Assembly (NCBI GenBank): GCA_013286985.1
Contig: JABDEQ010000007.1
Coordinates: 1 to 50,641 of the forward strand
Length of the DNA stretch: 50,641 bases
From: Bacteroidota bacterium
GTDB lineage: Bacteria; Bacteroidota; Bacteroidia; Sphingobacteriales; Sphingobacteriaceae
Direction of reading: 5' to 3'
Below the pieces are notes generated by a model that saw only the letters and a list, made by a program, of their open reading frames with translations, was not told the DNA's origin and ran no database searches. Below are positions 7,424-16,618 of the stretch, one piece after another (position 1 is the stretch's first letter; each line of letters begins with the position of its first letter). The position numbers were made by a program, and so were the translations under genes.

Positions 7424-8725
7424 ATGTTTAAAAACATTGAAACATATATTCAATACTTTGCCGATTTTTTGAGAGCCATTATTCAAAAAGATTATAGCTC
7501 TGAATGGGATTTGGGCCCGCTTGCCCATTCAATAGCCGAAGAATTTCAACGATACAATATCTTGCTAACACCGCAAGAAAGCCTCATTCTCCTGATCGCT
7601 TATATACCTCATATTTATCCCAATTTTTACGACGAAGCAATTAAAGAAGCTTTGCCTCAGGGAGGCGATTTCCCCGAAATTGGGGGCGTTAGAGGCAGCA
7701 ATCACCGCGGCTTATTACCTACCGGCGAAACGGCACAATTTATCCTGGCGGGCAATAATTTAAACAACCGCCTTATTATTCAGCAATTACTTACAGATAG
7801 TGTCCTCGTAACCAAACTCGTCCTTTCGCTCGAGAGTGTTAAAGAAGGTGAGCCCATAATGAGCGGCAGGTTAATACTCAGCGAGGAATGGTTGAACCAA
7901 CTGACTACCGGCACAGAAACGCCACCTAAATTCAGCCCAAGCTTCCCAGCAAAAAAAATCGGCACCGAAATGACCTGGGACGACCTGATTTTGAACTATC
8001 ATACCCAGAGTCAGATTAACGATATCGCTATTTGGGTGAAGCATAATGATACATTAATGCTCGACGAAAACCTTAAACGCAAAATAAAACCCGGCTACAA
8101 AGCGCTTTTTCACGGCCCATCCGGCACGGGCAAAACGCTTACGGCTTCCTTATTGGGCAAGTATTTAAATAAGGAGGTTTACCGGATCGATCTGTCGCAA
8201 GTGGTAAGCAAATATATCGGCGAAACTGAAAAAAATCTCGAAACCATTTTCACCAAAGCCGAAAACAAGAATTGGATCTTATTTTTTGACGAAGCCGATG
8301 CCCTGTTTGGCAAACGCACCAATGTCCAAAGTTCGCACGACAGGTATGCCAACCAGGAAGTGAGCTATTTATTACAGCGCGTTGAGGACTATCACGGACT
8401 GGTGATATTGGCTACCAATTTGAAAAGCAATATTGACGAAGCTTTTTTAAGACGTTTTCAAACCGTGGTCCATTTTTCGATACCAAATGTTGATGAACGC
8501 TTTAAACTGTGGGAAAAATCAATACCCACTGCCTACGCCCTTGAACCCGGTATTGATTTAAGGGTCATTGCTGCCAAATATGAATTAAACGGCGCTGCCA
8601 TACTCAACATTATACATTACGCGGCGCTGCAAACCATATCAAAAAATGACCAGTACCTGCGCCTGCCCGATATTGTTGAAGCGATGCGGAAAGAGTACAG
8701 AAAAGAAGAACGAACAATGAATTAA
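7424..8725 (+). CDS. AAA+ ATPase of the eCIS type
   Basis: A 433-residue protein. The N-terminal 180 residues are family-specific and helical. The C-terminal AAA+ module is complete: Walker A GPSGTGKT (231-238), Walker B ILFFDEAD (285-292), sensor-1 ATN (330-332) and a DEAFLRRF arginine-finger segment (338-345). Injection-particle loci of the Afp/PVC/MAC type nearly always encode one AAA+ ATPase near the cargo genes; it is thought to help assembly or cargo loading. Its position directly after five DUF4157 genes fits that. It is cytoplasmic, with no signal peptide. The AAA+ assignment is certain; the eCIS role is inferred from context. Confidence 0.9.
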   Translation: MFKNIETYIQYFADFLRAIIQKDYSSEWDLGPLAHSIAEEFQRYNILLTPQESLILLIAYIPHIYPNFYDEAIKEALPQGGDFPEIGGVRGSNHRGLLPTGETAQFILAGNNLNNRLIIQQLLTDSVLVTKLVLSLESVKEGEPIMSGRLILSEEWLNQLTTGTETPPKFSPSFPAKKIGTEMTWDDLILNYHTQSQINDIAIWVKHNDTLMLDENLKRKIKPGYKALFHGPSGTGKTLTASLLGKYLNKEVYRIDLSQVVSKYIGETEKNLETIFTKAENKNWILFFDEADALFGKRTNVQSSHDRYANQEVSYLLQRVEDYHGLVILATNLKSNIDEAFLRRFQTVVHFSIPNVDERFKLWEKSIPTAYALEPGIDLRVIAAKYELNGAAILNIIHYAALQTISKNDQYLRLPDIVEAMRKEYRKEERTMN

Positions 8726-8744
8726 CGGATTTTAAAAACTTAGC

Positions 8745-8751
8745 AAGGAGG
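8745..8751 (+). promoter_or_regulatory. strong Shine-Dalgarno sequence before the amidase
   Basis: AAGGAGG lies 9 bases before the ATG at 8761. Such a match is unusual in this window, where most genes have A-rich leaders without one. It suggests high or phage-like translation of the amidase. Confidence 0.6.
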
Positions 8752-8760
8752 ACCCCTATA

Positions 8761-9573
8761 ATGGCATTAGCTCAATTTTACATTTATTCGCCACCTGATT
8801 TTCAAAAATACGTGATGAGTTCGCAATTCACCAGGGAAATAACGATGATACAAAACCACCACACCTGGAGTCCGTCTTATAAAGATATAAGCGCCAATCA
8901 GGGCGAAATGTACTGGCTGGAATCTATGCGCAGCTATCATATTCACGACAGGGGTTGGAGCGATATAGGCCAAAATATAACCACCTTCCCATCGGGTAAT
9001 ATTGGTTTATGCAGGCCCATTGATATTACGCCTGCGGGCATTTTTGGGGCCAACCATGGAGCTATCTGTATTGAAAATCTGGGCAATTTTGATGCGGGCA
9101 ATGATGTTATGACACCTTCGCACAAGGAAACAATTACGTTTTTAAATGCACTGCTTTGTGCAAAATTCAATCTTCAGCCGGTTCAGGCGCAGGTAGTTTA
9201 TCACCATTGGTTTGATCAAACGGGCAAACGCTTTACAGATGATAAAATAAACAACAACCAGGTAGGCAATGAACAAAAAACCTGCCCCGGTACTGCTTTT
9301 TTTGGCACCAATACCATCACCTCTGCGGTAGAAAATTTTTATCCGCTCATTGCCGATAAGTTAACAACATTGCAGGGTCAGGCCCCGCCGGTATCATCAA
9401 CCAAAACCGTAAAAGCCGATAAAGTGAATGTACGCAGCGGTCCCGGCCTATCATTCAGCATTTTAAACACACTCACCAGTGGCACCCAAGTAACCGTATA
9501 TTCCGTTTTTAACGGCTGGAGTAAAATAAGCAACACAGCCGCCGAGTGGGTTTTCACTTCTTTATTATCATAA
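8761..9573 (+). CDS. N-acetylmuramoyl-L-alanine amidase (Amidase_2/PGRP fold) with SH3b domain
   Basis: A 270-residue protein that should cleave the bond between MurNAc and L-Ala in peptidoglycan. Amidase_2 landmarks are in order: IQNHHTW (H33/H34), SYHIHDRGWSDIGQN (59-72), GANHGAICIENLGNFD (97-111), YHHW (147-150) and KTCPGTAFFG (173-182). The zinc ligands would be a His of the HH pair, a His of YHHW and C175. Residues 215-270 form a bacterial SH3 domain (VNVRSGPGLSFSIL, GWSKI) that typically binds cell wall. There is no signal peptide, so export would need the particle, lysis or another route. It sits between the AAA+ ATPase and the membrane protein. It could be a cargo, a particle-release lysin or a wall-remodelling partner. 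Confidence 0.9.
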   Translation: MALAQFYIYSPPDFQKYVMSSQFTREITMIQNHHTWSPSYKDISANQGEMYWLESMRSYHIHDRGWSDIGQNITTFPSGNIGLCRPIDITPAGIFGANHGAICIENLGNFDAGNDVMTPSHKETITFLNALLCAKFNLQPVQAQVVYHHWFDQTGKRFTDDKINNNQVGNEQKTCPGTAFFGTNTITSAVENFYPLIADKLTTLQGQAPPVSSTKTVKADKVNVRSGPGLSFSILNTLTSGTQVTVYSVFNGWSKISNTAAEWVFTSLLS

Positions 9574-9604
9574 ACCAATACCAAACCTTAAAAAAATAGA
9601 AATC

Positions 9605-10900
9605 ATGATCGCATTTATCAAAGCAAAAATCTGGACAGGAGCAGGATGGCTATTAGCGCTCTGCCTGATCCTCATTTCTGTAACCATTATTTATTTTTTG
9701 TTACACAATAAGTATAAAGGCACTGACCATAAAAAATTGGATAGTATCCAGTTAGCTAACCTCGACAATATATTTGCCGGGTATCCTGATATCACAACCA
9801 CCGCAAACTCAAAAGGCGATAGCGTAAAAATACAGCGGGAAAAACGTAACAAACTGATATTTGTATTTTTAAAAACCGAATACAATAACCAGGTGGACAG
9901 TACCTGCTTAAAAGATCTGGATCAGCTTTTATTGGGGCTTAATAATAAAGACGCCAAACTATACCTTACCGGCAAGGAAATTATTGTAAAAGACTTTTTT
10001 TGGTTTACCGGCGAGCTGACCTATCTGGAGGTTATTTTATGGGCGCTTATTGGCGTATTGGTAAGTTTAATTTACTATGTAAGTCTGGCAAACGTGCAGG
10101 CTTTAAAACAGGCAGGCGATGCCGATACCGGGCCCTTTGACACTTCAGAAATTTCTGTTCAGGTTTCAAAAATGTTTTATGCGCCGGTATGTGCTTTGGT
10201 ACTGGTGCTAGGCTATAATATGCTTAATTCGGATAGTAAAATGACGGATATAACCATTGGCAAAGGTTTGTTATTATTTGCCTTTATCTGTGGCTTTTTT
10301 TCGGGTAGGGTAATTAAATTTATCGATAGACTTAAGGACCTGGTGCTGCCAATTTCCGACTCAACAAGCAGCAGTGCAACCACCAATCCGACAAATACTA
10401 ATAATACAACAGCCACAGGCACCGATACTACCGAAACACCCGATACCAATACTGCCAATGAAACGGCCGAAACAACTCCTATAACACCACCTACGCAAGC
10501 CTTAGCGGTAATTGAAAATCCCGAACAAGCAGTTGCTGTAGTTCCCGAGCCAGAACCTGCCACAACGGTTGCCGATGTCACTGTCAGTCTTCAACTGGCA
10601 CCGGCTGTAGCGCAATCATCGGATGGTCCCGATATCGCAGAAGCAGGGTTCAACAATGCCAAAGTAATGCTTCAGCCTGCTGATAGTGATGAAATAATTA
10701 CACTTACTCCGCCAACGGCAGATGAGGGTGGTAGTTTTACAACTAAACAATTGCCCTTTGGCGATTATACAGTAACTGTTGAAATGGCCTACAAAAATGT
10801 CACCACAATTATTAACCTGTCAGCAAACCAGGCTATAACTGTAAATGAAGCCACTCAAACTTTTGAAGTACCTTTAAGTGTTACACCAGTCACAGGGTAA
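9605..10900 (+). CDS. four-TM membrane protein with Thr-rich linker and C-terminal Ig/carboxypeptidase-regulatory-like domain
   Basis: A 431-residue protein. Likely transmembrane segments are at about residues 14-33, 137-158, 190-208 and 219-238. The 100 residues between the first and second are hydrophilic. Residues 253-295 are a Thr/Asn/Ala-rich low-complexity linker. The C-terminal 100 residues look like a small beta-sandwich of the carboxypeptidase-regulatory type: KVMLQPAD, GGSFTTKQLPFGDYTVTVE. I know no named family. It is the last gene of the block and is followed by a strong terminator. It could be an inner-membrane anchor or release factor for the particle, but nothing in the sequence proves this. 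Confidence 0.75.
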   Translation: MIAFIKAKIWTGAGWLLALCLILISVTIIYFLLHNKYKGTDHKKLDSIQLANLDNIFAGYPDITTTANSKGDSVKIQREKRNKLIFVFLKTEYNNQVDSTCLKDLDQLLLGLNNKDAKLYLTGKEIIVKDFFWFTGELTYLEVILWALIGVLVSLIYYVSLANVQALKQAGDADTGPFDTSEISVQVSKMFYAPVCALVLVLGYNMLNSDSKMTDITIGKGLLLFAFICGFFSGRVIKFIDRLKDLVLPISDSTSSSATTNPTNTNNTTATGTDTTETPDTNTANETAETTPITPPTQALAVIENPEQAVAVVPEPEPATTVADVTVSLQLAPAVAQSSDGPDIAEAGFNNAKVMLQPADSDEIITLTPPTADEGGSFTTKQLPFGDYTVTVEMAYKNVTTIINLSANQAITVNEATQTFEVPLSVTPVTG

Positions 10901-10921
10901 AATTTGCTGATTATCTTAAAC

Positions 10922-10957
10922 AAAACAGGCTTTCCGTATAAGGGAAAGCCTGTTTTT
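10922..10957. terminator. bidirectional terminator between the eCIS block and the S9 peptidase
   Basis: A perfect 14-bp stem (10922-10935 with 10943-10956) and a 7-base loop. A-rich on the left and T-rich on the right, it can end transcription from both converging genes. Confidence 0.9.
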
Positions 10958-10973
10958 ATTTTAAACGCGTTAT

Positions 10974-13322
10974 TTATTTCGCAACGTTACGCGGATCGGG
11001 TTTTGATTTAAGCAGATATTCTTTAGGTGGGTCAGCCCCTAACAAATTCTTCACAAAATAATCCCAGCGGCGGCGCATCATATACGATGAAAACGGACCG
11101 TAGCCATGCGGGCTGTTAGGGAATATTACCAAATCATAATCTTTATTAGCCTTTTCCAAAGCCTGAACGACCAACAATGTATTCTCTGGCGGTACATTAT
11201 TATCCATCATGCCGTGTGCCAGCATCAATTTACCCTTAAGATTTTTAGCATAGTTTTCATTGGCTTGCGCTTCGTAATCACTGTTTGCAGCTAAACCATC
11301 ATAGCGTTCGCCCCAATCATCCTCATAATTGCGGTTATCATGATTGCCCGATTCTGAGATCCCTACCTTAAAGAAATCAGGATAACGGAACATGGCAGCA
11401 GCAGTAGCAAAACCACCGCCCGAGTGACCCCAAATACCAACTTTGGTAGTATCGATATAAGTATATTTTGCAGCAAGCTGACGTATCCCGGCAATTTGAT
11501 CGGGCAAAGTATTTTCGGCCATATTTCCATAGCTCATATCGTGGAAACTTTTTGACCGCAGCGGATTACTGGTACCTTCAATGGCTACTACAATAAAGCC
11601 CAGTTCGGCAAGCGCCTGGTTATCGCCCCTTGAAGCGGCGAACGACCAACTGCCAACACTCCCACCTTGCGGGCCCGGATAAATGTAATCAACAATAGGA
11701 TATTTTTTATTTGGATCAAGATGAGTTGGCGTAAACATCAGGCCATAAATATCAGTTTTGCCATCGTTTGCCTTAACTGAAAAAGGCGTTACAGGTTTCC
11801 ATCCGGTGGCAAGCAAGCGGCTGATGTCGGTTTTTTCCAAATCAGTAACCAGCTTCCCGTCCAAATTGCGCAAAACAATAACCGGGGCAACATCAGGTTT
11901 CGAATAACTATCGATAAAGTAATTACCCGCTGGCGACAGGGTTATATTGTGATTACCTGCTTCTGGCGTCAGCACAGCAAAATGCTTCCCGTCGAACCCA
12001 ATTTTACATAATTGGCCGAAGTATGGATTTTCGGCCTGCATACCATCGGCAATAAAATACAGCATCCGGTTTTTTTCATCAACCTTCAACAAACGGGTTA
12101 CCAGCCAATCACCTTTGGTAATCTGGTTTTTTACTTTTCCGGTTAGTGCATCGTACAAATAAAGATGACCGAAGTTGTCACGCTCCGAAAACCATATAAT
12201 TTCATTGGTTTTATGCAGATAACGCCAGTTAATACTTCCCCAGCCCGATTCATACTGCGTAGGCACGGTTTCTTCAAACACTTCACGAACAGCTCCGGTT
12301 GCGGCATCTGCTATACGCACTTTTTCCTGCTTATGATCGCGCGAGGTGGATACAAAGGCCAGTTTTGAGGCATCTTCATTCCAGCTAACATCGTCAAAAG
12401 TTCCACTGCTTGAAATGTCATCACTCAGTGTAGCGCGATGCGGGTCGGCAGGTATTTGCAGCCTGATAACTTTCGGCTCATCAACATTAATAATAACTCT
12501 TTGTATGGTGATGATGGTTTTATCGCCTGGCAGCGGATATTTCCACGCCTTTAAAACGGGCTTGCCAACGTTGGTAGTCACCAGGTACATATCGCTCACA
12601 TTACGCTCATCCTGCTGAAAGGTGGCTATCTTTTTTGAATCAGGCGACCATAAAAGAACCGGCGCTTCGGTGGTTTTCCAACCGGCATTGTCGGTAGCAT
12701 AACCAAAATCTTTTACACCATCGGTAGTAAGTTGCGTTAGTTTATCTGTTTTAACATCGCGCAGCCACAAATTATACTCCTTTATAAAGGCCGCCTTTGA
12801 ACCATCGGGCGATACTATTTCATTTGCTTTGTTAGCTCTCAGCTCACGGCGTCCTGTAGCCTGCTCCCCGCTGGCTTCAGTTACCGGTGCGGTATCTTCC
12901 ACACACTGATAGCTACTTAAATCACATTTCCACTGCTTTTCAGCTGCCTTAAAAATAATAGCCTTCCCATCTGCCGAAAAACTGAAGGTTTCAAAAGGCA
13001 AGTGGTTGGCATCATATTTATTGCCGGTAGCGGTTAACAAAGCGATGGCCAGTTTTTGCTGATCAAAGGCAGCGGCACGCGTTTTTTTAGCCGGATCAAC
13101 CAAAACAAATTCACTGCCCTGGGCAGTTAGCGTACGATACCAGAACCTATCGCCGGGCAACCAGTTGGGGCGCACACTGGCGTAATCAATAAGTGGTTCG
13201 GTATTATAATTTAAAAAGCTTTCGGCGTGCTCGTAGTCCTTTGCCGTTAAAGAAGTGCCCTGCTGAGCATTCACGGCCAATGTCAGTACCAGTGGTATTG
13301 CCGTAATAAAAAATTTATTCAT
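10974..13322 (-). CDS. S9B family serine peptidase, dipeptidyl-peptidase-IV-like, secreted
   Basis: A 782-residue protein with a signal peptide of about 20 residues ending at NAQ. The middle is a DPP-IV-type beta-propeller (for example APVLLWSPDSKKIATFQQDERNV). The C-terminus is an alpha/beta-hydrolase with all three catalytic residues: Ser634 in WGHSGGGFA, Asp707 in HGMMDNNVPP and His739 in FPNSPHGYGP. Such enzymes remove N-terminal dipeptides, often X-Pro, from peptides in the periplasm. Length and architecture are normal for Bacteroidota. It appears to be a single-gene unit, ending at the bidirectional terminator. It has no evident functional link to the eCIS block. Confidence 0.93.
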   Translation of the reverse strand: MNKFFITAIPLVLTLAVNAQQGTSLTAKDYEHAESFLNYNTEPLIDYASVRPNWLPGDRFWYRTLTAQGSEFVLVDPAKKTRAAAFDQQKLAIALLTATGNKYDANHLPFETFSFSADGKAIIFKAAEKQWKCDLSSYQCVEDTAPVTEASGEQATGRRELRANKANEIVSPDGSKAAFIKEYNLWLRDVKTDKLTQLTTDGVKDFGYATDNAGWKTTEAPVLLWSPDSKKIATFQQDERNVSDMYLVTTNVGKPVLKAWKYPLPGDKTIITIQRVIINVDEPKVIRLQIPADPHRATLSDDISSSGTFDDVSWNEDASKLAFVSTSRDHKQEKVRIADAATGAVREVFEETVPTQYESGWGSINWRYLHKTNEIIWFSERDNFGHLYLYDALTGKVKNQITKGDWLVTRLLKVDEKNRMLYFIADGMQAENPYFGQLCKIGFDGKHFAVLTPEAGNHNITLSPAGNYFIDSYSKPDVAPVIVLRNLDGKLVTDLEKTDISRLLATGWKPVTPFSVKANDGKTDIYGLMFTPTHLDPNKKYPIVDYIYPGPQGGSVGSWSFAASRGDNQALAELGFIVVAIEGTSNPLRSKSFHDMSYGNMAENTLPDQIAGIRQLAAKYTYIDTTKVGIWGHSGGGFATAAAMFRYPDFFKVGISESGNHDNRNYEDDWGERYDGLAANSDYEAQANENYAKNLKGKLMLAHGMMDNNVPPENTLLVVQALEKANKDYDLVIFPNSPHGYGPFSSYMMRRRWDYFVKNLLGADPPKEYLLKSKPDPRNVAK

Positions 13323-13712
13323 TGCTGAGGTTGTAAAACTGTCAAGTTACTATATAAAATTATTTAACCAATAAATTGCAAAATAATGTTTTGTCCAGAG
13401 CGGCTTCCGGTTGTAACAGCATTTTGACCCAGAGCAAATATAATGGATGATGTTGTCCATTTCAACTGTTTACGTTCTGCAATAAATATAGAAGTTTTGG
13501 CATTGAATAATGCGCCCGTTTTGTGGACAATTAACCGGTATAAACAAAAAAAGCGCTCCGTATCTCACCCCGGAGCGCTTTCAGCTATCAAATAGATAAC
13601 ATCAACTAAATCGGATCAATTTCTCATGCTGATCCTTTTTTAAGCGCCTTGCAGCACTTAAAACTCTTGCTGAATAAAACTTTCGCGAATAGTTCCCGTA
13701 ATATTTATTCGT
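13323..13712. other. 390-base intergenic region upstream of the peptidase and downstream of the cytochrome
   Basis: It must hold the promoter of the S9 peptidase (minus strand) and the 3' end of the cytochrome gene. A strong minus-strand terminator lies at 13546-13580. A weaker inverted repeat, GGATCA at 13614-13619 with TGATCC at 13631-13636 and six T on the plus side, lies nearer the cytochrome stop. I see no protein-coding gene. Confidence 0.6.
13546..13580 (-). terminator. terminator of the multihaem cytochrome gene
   Basis: A perfect 10-bp GC-rich stem (13551-13560 with 13571-13580). On the minus strand it is followed by a run of seven T (A at 13546-13552, partly within the stem). It lies about 130 bases after the cytochrome stop. 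Confidence 0.8.
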
Positions 13713-14945
13713 TTATTTTTTGTCGCCAATAAATGCCAGTATTTTCTGTGTTTCCTCCGGATAAATGGCAATCCGGTGGGTACGCACCAGGTATGGCACC
13801 TGTTTTTCGCCATGAGAAGCGGCCACCGAAATAATACTCGATGGCTTTAAGGGCATATGACAATCAATACAATTATTTTTCATGGCAGCCCCTAATTTTG
13901 GTGCCATTTTGCAAAAGTTATGATTCGCCTCGTTATGGCAATTCATACATTTTTGTGAATACAGCGCCAGGTTAGTACTTTGATTTTTATGAACATCGTG
14001 ACAGGTGGTACAATCCATATTGCTCATCAAAAAACACTTGCTAAAACCAAGTAATCCGTTCTGGTTGCCATGCACATCCAACGTAGCTGGGTTAGGGTTT
14101 TCCGTTAAAAAATGAGGCTCTTTAAATTTGGACAGCGTATCACCCATCTTAAATACAAAAGACGATCTCATAAAAACATCCTTCCCGCTGCCGTGGCATA
14201 CCGCACAGGCATCCAACTTTTGCGCGCGGGTTAAATCCGAAAATTTAACAATGTATCTTGCCTTTTTTTCTTCCGGAAACGCTGTATGGAAATTAACATG
14301 ATTGGTACCCGGCCCGTGGCAGCGCTCGCAGTCAATCCTCATTATAAGCGATTGCGGGTCGAACTCTACCTTCCGGTTTTGCAGATCCACACCGGGCTGC
14401 GGTATTTCTTTGATGTATGAGCTGTGGCACTCAAAACACCTACGTAAAATAGGTCGTCCAAAATCGGCATTATCTCCGGCATAACCGGGGCTGTTTGTCC
14501 AACTGTGTAAAGCACTGAAGTATGACATCGGCAACTCAAAAATCTGTTTGCCTTTCCAATACAAATAAGTTTCCGCTTTAACACCACCAAAAGTAATATC
14601 AAAACGATGGGCCTCCAGTTGTTTACCATCAAGATAGGCCACCTGGTAAAGGCCATCTTTGCGCTTTTCCATCACCACTTTTACCCTGTGGTTTAGGTCG
14701 ACAGTATTTTTGCCTTTTAAAAAGCTACCGTGTATGCTATTTACATCAGCAAATCGTGAGCTTTGAAAGTGGGCCGTATGGATATATGAATTATAAACAT
14801 CCTGGTGGCATTTAATACATTTATCTGAACCCGCATACACCGGGTCGCGCGGATCTGCTTTTTCCTTGTTAAAACACTGCGTTAACAACGTACTTAACGG
14901 AATTAAAAGAAAAATAAAAAAGCAAATATTCTTAGTTTTCATCAC
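13713..14945 (-). CDS. seven-haem c-type cytochrome, exported
   Basis: A 410-residue protein with a hydrophobic N-terminal export signal (about 7-23) followed by Cys24. LLTQC is a weak lipobox, so a lipoprotein is possible. Seven CxxCH haem-attachment sites are present: 43-47, 170-174, 206-210, 247-251, 312-316, 333-337 and 359-363. It resembles the cytochrome c554/multihaem families that carry electrons in the periplasm or at the outer membrane. A non-haem Cys (304) and many His could give axial ligands. It follows a SusD gene on the same strand, but a terminator separates them, so it is probably its own unit. The electron donor and acceptor cannot be told. Confidence 0.9.
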   Translation of the reverse strand: MMKTKNICFFIFLLIPLSTLLTQCFNKEKADPRDPVYAGSDKCIKCHQDVYNSYIHTAHFQSSRFADVNSIHGSFLKGKNTVDLNHRVKVVMEKRKDGLYQVAYLDGKQLEAHRFDITFGGVKAETYLYWKGKQIFELPMSYFSALHSWTNSPGYAGDNADFGRPILRRCFECHSSYIKEIPQPGVDLQNRKVEFDPQSLIMRIDCERCHGPGTNHVNFHTAFPEEKKARYIVKFSDLTRAQKLDACAVCHGSGKDVFMRSSFVFKMGDTLSKFKEPHFLTENPNPATLDVHGNQNGLLGFSKCFLMSNMDCTTCHDVHKNQSTNLALYSQKCMNCHNEANHNFCKMAPKLGAAMKNNCIDCHMPLKPSSIISVAASHGEKQVPYLVRTHRIAIYPEETQKILAFIGDKK

Positions 14946-15025
14946 TCATTATTTTTCGAAATCGCATCACTTAAAGGTGGCAAAGGTGCCATACTTTTTA
15001 TTTTCATAAATGAGGAACACTCATT

Positions 15026-15063
15026 AAAACAAGAATTGCAAGCTTTTGCCTGCAATTCTTGTT
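15026..15063 (-). terminator. terminator of the first SusC-SusD operon
   Basis: A perfect 13-bp stem (15028-15040 with 15051-15063) with a 10-base loop, just after the SusD stop. On the minus strand TTTT follows it. It separates SusCD transcription from the cytochrome gene. Confidence 0.8.
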
Positions 15064-15079
15064 AAAAGGTTAGTTATAA

Positions 15080-16600
15080 TTAATAACCCGGATTTTGTTT
15101 TATTTTAGATAAACCGGTTGTTTCATTTAATGGAATTGGTAAAATTTCATTTAAACCGGCTTTAAAACCTTTAAATGCCAATGCTGTTGGTGCTTGTCCC
15201 CAACGTACTAAATCAAACCAACGATGACCTTCGGTAGCAAGTTCTAAACGACGTTCGTTATAAATATTATCCAGTGTAGCGGGTACGGATGCTAAGCCAA
15301 CCCTTGCACGTACTGCATCTAAAAGTGCTTGTGCCCTGGCATTATTTGTACCGGCATTTAATAATGCTTCTGCTTCCATCAAATAAGTATCAGCTAAACG
15401 GATCTCAATATAATCATTCGGCCAGTTAAGGTCAATAGTACCTGTGGTAACCACATTAGCCATTAGCGGAGCGTATTTTTGGATATAATATCCTGTTCCC
15501 TGGTAGCTTTGCTGATAACCTCCGCCCGGTGTAGCTTTTGTTAGGCTGTCGATATTAGCAATGGTATAAGGATATCTTGGGTCACCCTTCATTGCTGCTA
15601 CCAATTGAGGAGTTATAGGATTGAAACCATAACCACCACTATAATATAACGGCCCTTTGTAACTTCTTGGACCAACCATTTGCACATAAATATTCGACTT
15701 AAACTGATCCCAGTTATTCCAGGTATAGTTTTGATTGCCTGAGTGAACCAATTCAAATATCGATTCACTGTTAAATTTATTGGTTGGGCTAAAAATATCA
15801 CCATAATGAGCCTGCAAGGCATATCCATATGAACTGGTTCCTCCCGGAGTGCCATTTACATCAGCAAAAACTGTTGCGGATTGCGCCCATTTTTTTTCAT
15901 ATAGATAAACTTTACCTAACAACGCTTTGGCTGCACCCTGCGTAACACGTCCGTTTTCTGCTGCTGCAACTGATACCGGCAAGTCGGCAATTGCAGTGGT
16001 AAGATCTCTTTCAACTTGTGCATATACAGAATCAGGAGAAGCCTGCGTAACAGTGTAAACATCTGTTAAACCCAATGGCTTCAAAATCAAAGGAACATTT
16101 TTGAATAACCTTACCAGGTCAAAATAGTAATGGGCGCGTAAAAACAAACCTTCGCCGGTATACCTTTTCAATAAATCAGCGCTTAAACCCGGTACGGTAG
16201 GTAAAGCCTGCAGCAATACGTCAGTACGGTTTACTCCCTGAAAATCAATTGCCCAAAACTGATCCTGCGGACCAACAGAAGGGCTGAGGGTATAATTATT
16301 AATAACCTGCCATGGCGTAACATCCGAATTACTACCACCACCTGCAAAACAATCGTCAGATGCTGCATTAAGCGCACCAAGCGGGTCAGAGTAAGTATTA
16401 TCGATACCACCGGTTTCAGTAACCAATGGGTCATACGCAGCAACAACTGCGCTCAATGCCTGAGATGGATTTGCATAGTAGTTTGTAGCAGCAAATTCGC
16501 CGCTGGGCTGCAATTGGAGGAACGACTTTTTGCACGACGAAACAATCCCTGATACTCCTAACAAAGCGATTGTTGCATATTTTAAATATTTTCTATTCAT
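15080..16600 (-). CDS. SusD/RagB-family outer-membrane nutrient-binding lipoprotein
   Basis: A 506-residue protein. The N-terminus is a lipoprotein signal ending at SSC (Cys23). The typical SusD start (FLQLQPSGEFAATNYYANPSQALSAV) and end (YNERRLELATEGHRWFDLVRWG, ILPIPLNE, NPGY) are present. SusD proteins cap the SusC channel and capture the substrate, usually a glycan or oligopeptide. It lies 18 bases after its SusC and shares the operon. No glycoside hydrolase is nearby, so the substrate is unknown. Confidence 0.95.
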   Translation of the reverse strand: MNRKYLKYATIALLGVSGIVSSCKKSFLQLQPSGEFAATNYYANPSQALSAVVAAYDPLVTETGGIDNTYSDPLGALNAASDDCFAGGGSNSDVTPWQVINNYTLSPSVGPQDQFWAIDFQGVNRTDVLLQALPTVPGLSADLLKRYTGEGLFLRAHYYFDLVRLFKNVPLILKPLGLTDVYTVTQASPDSVYAQVERDLTTAIADLPVSVAAAENGRVTQGAAKALLGKVYLYEKKWAQSATVFADVNGTPGGTSSYGYALQAHYGDIFSPTNKFNSESIFELVHSGNQNYTWNNWDQFKSNIYVQMVGPRSYKGPLYYSGGYGFNPITPQLVAAMKGDPRYPYTIANIDSLTKATPGGGYQQSYQGTGYYIQKYAPLMANVVTTGTIDLNWPNDYIEIRLADTYLMEAEALLNAGTNNARAQALLDAVRARVGLASVPATLDNIYNERRLELATEGHRWFDLVRWGQAPTALAFKGFKAGLNEILPIPLNETTGLSKIKQNPGY

Positions 16601-16618
16601 TTCCTTAAGTCTTAAATT

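Noticed and set aside
8761..9573. Amidase taken as evidence of a prophage
   Set aside because: No capsid, terminase, portal or integrase gene is present; the neighbours are DUF4157 proteins and an AAA+ ATPase.
10213..10581. 122-codon minus-strand ORF rich in Val, Ser and Ala
   Set aside because: It is the mirror of the Thr/Ala-rich linker of the four-TM protein; low complexity keeps the frame open.
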